Shown: positions 13,473-16,778 of the stretch, in pieces
Layout: each line of letters starts with the position of its first letter
Position numbering within the stretch: position 1 is the stretch's first letter
Assembly: GCA_046714355.1 (NCBI GenBank)
Contig: JBKKAR010000168.1
Location: forward strand, 1-16,778
Length of the DNA: 16,778 bases
From: JACDAN01 sp046714355
Lineage (GTDB): Bacteria; Actinomycetota; Thermoleophilia; Gaiellales; Gaiellaceae
Direction: 5' to 3'
The notes under the pieces: model-generated
The model's input: the letters and a program-made list of their open reading frames with translations, nothing else
Told to the model about the DNA's origin: nothing
Databases searched by the model: none
Made by a program: the position numbers and the translations under genes

Positions 13473-14189
13473 ATGCAACTCGGAAAGAGACGCCGGATCC
13501 TCCTCGTCGAGGACGAGGAATCGATCACCGTGCCGCTCTCGGAAGCCCTCGGTCGCGAGGGCTTCGAGACGTCGGTCGCCGGCAGCGCCGCAGCCGCGCT
13601 CGACCTCGCGAAGCAGGTGCGGCCCGATCTCGTTCTCCTCGACGTGATGCTGCCCGACGGGTCCGGGTTCGACGTCGCGCGGGAGCTGCGGCGCGACTCC
13701 CAGGTACCGATCATCATGCTGACCGCGCGCGGTGAGGAGGCCGATCGCGTGGCCGGACTCGAGTTGGGAGCGGATGACTACGTCATCAAGCCGTTCAGCG
13801 CCCGCGAGCTCGTCGCGCGGGTGCGGGCCGTTCTGCGGCGCACGGCGGAGGCGGGCGAGCGGCGGGTCGCGGGCGCGATCGCGATCGGCGAGGTTCGTCT
13901 CGACGCCGACCGTCGCAGCACCACGTTCCAGGGCAACAAGCTCGAGCTCAGCCGCAAGGAATTCGATCTCCTGCGCCTCTTGATGGAGAACGCCGGCTCG
14001 GTCGTAACGCGGGAACGGCTGATCGACGAGGTGTGGGACACGAACTGGTTCGGTTCCACGAAGACCCTCGACGTTCATGTGAGCGGTCTCCGGAAGAAGC
14101 TCGGGGACGACTCGAGCGCGCCGCGCTACATCCATACCGTTCGCGGGGTCGGGTTCCGGTTCGCGGAGTCCGAAGAGGTCGTGGGTTGA
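13473..14189 (+). CDS. OmpR/PhoB-family response regulator
   Basis: This 238-residue cytosolic DNA-binding regulator has an N-terminal receiver domain (about 8-120) with the acidic pocket Glu13-Asp14, phospho-acceptor Asp57 in LLDVMLPDGSG, Thr84 and Lys106 in DDYVIKPFS. A C-terminal winged-helix domain (about 138-233) contains LSRKEFDLLRLLMENAGSVV and the closing RYIHTVRGVGFRF. All phosphorylation residues are present, so it should be switched by the kinase encoded next to it (TTGA overlap). Its targets are unknown; the flanking acidic secreted-protein genes are the obvious candidates. No Shine-Dalgarno sequence is visible; ATG 13473 is the first codon giving a normal receiver N-terminus. Confidence 0.95.
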   Translation: MQLGKRRRILLVEDEESITVPLSEALGREGFETSVAGSAAAALDLAKQVRPDLVLLDVMLPDGSGFDVARELRRDSQVPIIMLTARGEEADRVAGLELGADDYVIKPFSARELVARVRAVLRRTAEAGERRVAGAIAIGEVRLDADRRSTTFQGNKLELSRKEFDLLRLLMENAGSVVTRERLIDEVWDTNWFGSTKTLDVHVSGLRKKLGDDSSAPRYIHTVRGVGFRFAESEEVVG

Positions 14190-15610
14190 GCCTCCGGACC
14201 CGGCTGCTGGCGGCCTTCGCCTACGTCCTCATCCTCGTGATCGTGGCGCTCGAGGTACCGCTCGTACTGAACGTCTCGCGCCGGGTGGACGCCGAGGTCA
14301 AGGCACAGGCGGCCGCCGAGGCGCAGCTCGTCGCGGCGAGCGCGTCCGGAGAACTGAGGAACGGCGACACCCGCGACCTCCAGCGGATCGTGCGAGAAGC
14401 CGGACGGGAGTCGGGCGGCCGCGTGATCGCCGTCGACCGCAACGGCCGGCTCCTCGCCGACTCCGCGGGAGCGCAGGGCAACTACCGCGACCGGCCCGAG
14501 ATCCAGGCTGCGCTCGACGGGCGGATCGCTCAGGGTCGCCGGTTCAGCGACACACTGAACGAATCGCTCCTCTACACGGCGGTCCCGATCGTCGTCGGCA
14601 ACGACGTCGGCGGGGCGGTCCGGGTGACGCAGAGCGTGGATGCGATCGACCGCCGGGTCCGCCGCGACGTGCTCGGGCTCGTCGGGATCGGGCTGATCGC
14701 GCTCGTCCTCGGCTTGGCTTTTGCGTGGTTTCTCGCGGGCACGCTTGCCCGCCCGCTCCAGCGGCTTGCGGCGACCGCCCGTCGTGTCGAGGCGGGCGAC
14801 CTGGGCGCCCGCGCGGATCCCGAGGGCTCGCGCGAGCACCGCGACGTCGCGCATGCGTTCAACGACATGACCGACCGGCTGGAGCAAGTGCTCGCCGCCC
14901 AGCGAGATTTCGTCGCCAACGCGTCGCACCAGCTCCGCACCCCGCTGACGGGCCTGCGCCTTCGCCTCGAGGCTGCCTCGCTGAAGGCCGGGCCCGAGCT
15001 CTCCGAAGAGCTCGAAGCGGCCGAGCGAGAGGTGGATCGCCTCGCGCGTCTGCTCACCGCGCTCCTGACGCTCGCCAGGGAGGGCGACCGGCCGCCGGCG
15101 CGCCAGGCGGTCTCCGTCGCCGATGCGCTCGAGCGGGCGCTGGAGCGGTGGGAGGAGCGCGGCACCCAGAGCGGCCACCGGCTGCGGCTCGACTGCCGCG
15201 ACCCCGGTGTCGCGGCCGCCTCTGACGAGGATCTCGCGATCGTGCTCGACAACCTGATCGAGAACGCCCTCGTTTACTCGCCCGGAGGCGGGACGATCAC
15301 CCTCCAGTGCGATCGTGAAGGTGGCGAGATCGTGGTCGCGGTGGAGGACGAGGGGCCCGGGCTCCGGGCGGGGGAGGAGGAGCAGGTCTTCGAGCGCTTC
15401 GCGCGTGGGAGCAGCGGCCGGGCGACGGCCGGCACTGGCCTCGGCCTGGCGATCGTCGCCACTCTGGCACGGCGGTGGGGCGGGAGCACCCGCATCGCGA
15501 ATCGACCCGACGGCGGCGCCCGCGCGGAGATCCGCCTGCCCGCCGCCTCCCCGGGGACTTTGCAAACTCCGAACAGGAGCTTGGACGAGGCTTTACCCGG
15601 CCGCGTCTAG
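14186..15610 (+). CDS. Membrane sensor histidine kinase
   Basis: This 474-residue inner-membrane kinase has TM1 at about 8-28, an extracytoplasmic sensor region (about 30-160) with a PAS/Cache-like pattern (VIAVDRNGRLLADS, then YTAVPIVVGNDVGGAVRVT), TM2 at about 163-184, and HAMP at about 185-237. The HisKA segment has phospho-acceptor His248 in SHQLRTP. ATPase boxes are N (DNLIENALVYS, 355-365), G1 (DEGPGL, 388-393), F (FERF, 402-405) and G2 (GTGLGLAI, 416-423). All catalytic motifs are intact. The TTG start at 14186 overlaps the regulator's stop as TTGA and gives a proper N-terminus (MSLRTRLLAAF), so the pair is translationally coupled. The signal is unknown. Confidence 0.93.
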   Translation: MSLRTRLLAAFAYVLILVIVALEVPLVLNVSRRVDAEVKAQAAAEAQLVAASASGELRNGDTRDLQRIVREAGRESGGRVIAVDRNGRLLADSAGAQGNYRDRPEIQAALDGRIAQGRRFSDTLNESLLYTAVPIVVGNDVGGAVRVTQSVDAIDRRVRRDVLGLVGIGLIALVLGLAFAWFLAGTLARPLQRLAATARRVEAGDLGARADPEGSREHRDVAHAFNDMTDRLEQVLAAQRDFVANASHQLRTPLTGLRLRLEAASLKAGPELSEELEAAEREVDRLARLLTALLTLAREGDRPPARQAVSVADALERALERWEERGTQSGHRLRLDCRDPGVAAASDEDLAIVLDNLIENALVYSPGGGTITLQCDREGGEIVVAVEDEGPGLRAGEEEQVFERFARGSSGRATAGTGLGLAIVATLARRWGGSTRIANRPDGGARAEIRLPAASPGTLQTPNRSLDEALPGRV

Positions 15611-15619
15611 CCTGGACTC

Positions 15620-15985
15620 GTGCGGATCGCGCTCATCGCCCTCCTCGGCCTGGTCTTCGCGACAGGGCTCGGCTTCGCCGCGCACGTGATCGCGCGGGAC
15701 ACGGTCGCGCTCCCGGTTGCGAGCCTGGACGCTCGGGAGAACCTCGCGCCCGCCGCGACGACACGCCGTATTCGGACCACCGGCCAGACGACGACGGCGC
15801 GCAAGAAGAAGACGCGCACCGCCACCACGCCGGACACAACCCGCCGGACGACGACTGGAACGACGACCGGGACGGCGACGGGCGACGACGACGGCGGACG
15901 CAACCGAGGACGTGGCCGGGGCGGCGACGACGACTCGAGCGGCGAGGGCTCGGGCGGCTCCGGCGGCGACGACTCGGACGACTAG
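15620..15985 (+). CDS. Small secreted or anchored Thr/Arg-rich protein with Asp/Gly/Ser tail
   Basis: The 121-residue product begins with a hydrophobic segment (MRIALIALLGLVFATGLGFAA), suggesting a signal peptide or single anchor. It continues with a basic Thr-rich region (TTARKKKTRTATT, TTTGTTTGTATG) and ends with an acidic, Gly/Ser-rich tail finishing in GGDDSDD. No family is recognised. It follows the kinase gene by nine bases and shares design and final codons with the protein at 12867, though its middle is basic rather than acidic, so the two may be diverged duplicates. GTG 15620 is the only reasonable start; TAGCCT six bases upstream (part of the kinase stop) could be a leaderless -10, or the gene may be the third member of the two-component operon. 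Confidence 0.7.
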   Translation: MRIALIALLGLVFATGLGFAAHVIARDTVALPVASLDARENLAPAATTRRIRTTGQTTTARKKKTRTATTPDTTRRTTTGTTTGTATGDDDGGRNRGRGRGGDDDSSGEGSGGSGGDDSDD

Positions 15986-15988
15986 TCG

Positions 15989-16645
15989 CTAGCGAACGAT
16001 CTTGTCGAACTCGGGCTCGCTTCGGATCGGATCGAAGTCCGTGTCCGTTCGGGCAAGTTCCTTGAAGCGCTCGCCCTGCTCCGCCGACCGCCGGAGATGG
16101 CCGAGAGCATCGGCTGTCATGCCTACCATGCTCTCCGCACAGGCCAGGTTGTAGAGGACGGCGGCGTCGTCCGGATAGTCCCCGAGCGCCTTCGAGAGCA
16201 CCTCGATCGCCTTGTCGTACTCCTTCGTGGCGAAGTAGGCGAACGCCGGTGCCGACCGCTCCCAGTTCGACGGGACGAACGGCTCGCCCGCCTTGGCGCC
16301 CACGGCAAGGATGGTCGTGTCCGCCTCGACCGCGACCGCTTTCCGCTTCGCGGCCGGGTCGCGGACGAAGACGATCGTCCCGGCGGGAGCGTCGACCGTC
16401 TCGGCATCCACGGTGAACTCGGCCTTGCCGGACATCACGATGTAGAGCTCTTCGTGCTCTCCCGCTCCCCCGCCGACCTCGTCATGCTCGCCGATCACCG
16501 TCTGTCCGGCCTCTTTGGAGGTCCAGGCGTTGACGCCGAAGCTCTGGATGCCGAAGTGTCGGCGAATGCTCGCCCAACGCGGGGCCTCCGGCCCGGTCAC
16601 TTCTTCCATCTCGGCGAAGCTCGCGACCGAGTAACCGTCGGTCAT
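15989..16645 (-). CDS. Cupin-TPR protein
   Basis: This 218-residue protein has an N-terminal cupin beta-barrel (about 35-118). The first cupin motif is visible as GEHDEVGGGAGEHEELYIVMSG (two parts, 52-73), with metal-ligand candidates His54, His64 and Glu65/66. The second motif (DAPAGTIVFVRDPAAKRKAV) lacks an obvious ligand His. A helical TPR-like region (about 130-195) follows, including EYDKAIEVLSKALGDYPDD and AAVLYNLACAESMVG, then the ending DFDPIRSEPEFDKIV. The function is not known; small-molecule sensing or an enzyme with a bound metal are possible. ATG 16645 overlaps the stop of the upstream minus-strand gene (ATGA), so the two form an operon. Only three bases separate its stop from the convergent secreted-protein gene. 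Confidence 0.85.
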   Translation of the reverse strand: MTDGYSVASFAEMEEVTGPEAPRWASIRRHFGIQSFGVNAWTSKEAGQTVIGEHDEVGGGAGEHEELYIVMSGKAEFTVDAETVDAPAGTIVFVRDPAAKRKAVAVEADTTILAVGAKAGEPFVPSNWERSAPAFAYFATKEYDKAIEVLSKALGDYPDDAAVLYNLACAESMVGMTADALGHLRRSAEQGERFKELARTDTDFDPIRSEPEFDKIVR

Positions 16646-16778
16646 GCGGCCGCCTCGACGAGGTCGCGGAACTCCGGGCGGTCGCGCACGGCGGCGAAGT
16701 CCTCGTCGGTCCGGGCCGACTCCCGGAAGCGCTCCTCGAGCTGGATCGCCTGACGAAGATGTTCGAACGCGGGGTCTG
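16642..16778 (-). CDS. TPR-type C-terminus of an upstream gene (5' truncated), probable paralogue of the cupin-TPR protein
   Basis: Only the last 45 codons are in the window, ending at TGA 16644-16642. The visible protein contains FEHLRQAIQLEERFRESART, DEDFAAVRDRPEFRDLV and a final EAAA. It closely parallels the end of the neighbouring protein (GHLRRSAEQGERFKELARTD, then DFDPIRSEPEFDKIV), so the two genes probably arose by tandem duplication or share a TPR module. Whether this one also has a cupin domain cannot be seen. Confidence 0.75.
   Translation of the reverse strand, partial: DPAFEHLRQAIQLEERFRESARTDEDFAAVRDRPEFRDLVEAAA

Noticed and set aside
12777..14135. Minus-strand frame of 452 codons with Val-rich low-complexity runs
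   Set aside because: It mirrors the GAC/ACG triplets of the acidic secreted protein and the response regulator; its poly-Val stretch is the complement of Asp/Thr codons.
14126..15565. Minus-strand frame of 479 codons opposite the kinase gene
   Set aside because: The plus-strand histidine kinase has every expected motif. The antisense product is an Arg/Asp/Gly-rich shadow.
15581..15613. TTGGAC and TAGCCT as a -35/-10 pair for the gene at 15620
   Set aside because: The spacer is 21 bases, too long for a standard promoter; only the -10-like hexamer is mentioned, with low weight.

Overview
The window is a gene-dense stretch of high-GC bacterial chromosome. Many genes start with GTG (one with TTG, one apparently with CTG), and neighbouring genes commonly overlap by 1-17 bases. 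Mrp lacks the CxxC motif, as in actinobacterial homologues. Together with a Bat-like MoxR/DUF58/vWA operon, a DUF1015 gene and secreted Thr/Asp-rich proteins, this suggests a deep-branching actinobacterium, possibly a Thermoleophilia relative. That placement is an inference. No rRNA, tRNA, CRISPR array, transposase or phage gene is visible, and no gene-free stretch exceeds about 100 bases.

Layout: (1) 1-377 is the 3' end of ychF. (2) 439-5853 is a six-gene, overlapping plus-strand operon: MoxR ATPase, DUF58 protein, a BatD-like secreted/membrane protein, a von Willebrand A (vWA) membrane protein, a TPR-like membrane protein and a second vWA membrane protein. It resembles the bat (aerotolerance) type of envelope operon. 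(3) 5858-6342 is the most interesting segment. An ArsR-type metalloregulator gene is divergent from a tiny minus-strand reading frame for a 14-residue peptide, MSCCDCECSDCCCC, with 8 cysteines. That frame has a perfect AAAGGAGG ribosome-binding site. Between the two lie two ATCGA-N6-TCGAT dyads, likely ArsR operators. The layout mimics the smtA/smtB metallothionein switch in miniature. (4) 6265-7935 (minus) holds an EamA transporter and a YhaM-like OB/HD nuclease. (5) 7978-9830 (plus) holds a DUF1015 protein and an inositol-monophosphatase-family enzyme. (6) 9810-10874 (minus) is a conserved-looking membrane protein of no named family. (7) 10944-12780 (plus) holds Mrp/ApbC and a compact Ldh2-type dehydrogenase. 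(8) 12867-15985 (plus) is an OmpR/histidine-kinase two-component system flanked on both sides by similar small secreted Thr-rich, Asp-rich proteins. (9) 15989-16778 (minus) is a cupin-TPR protein and the 3' end of an upstream gene with a similar C-terminal motif.

Two broader patterns recur. Several first genes of transcription units have a TAnnnT -10 box only 6-9 bases before the start codon, which suggests leaderless mRNAs. All three convergent gene pairs overlap or lie 3 bases apart, with no obvious terminator between them.
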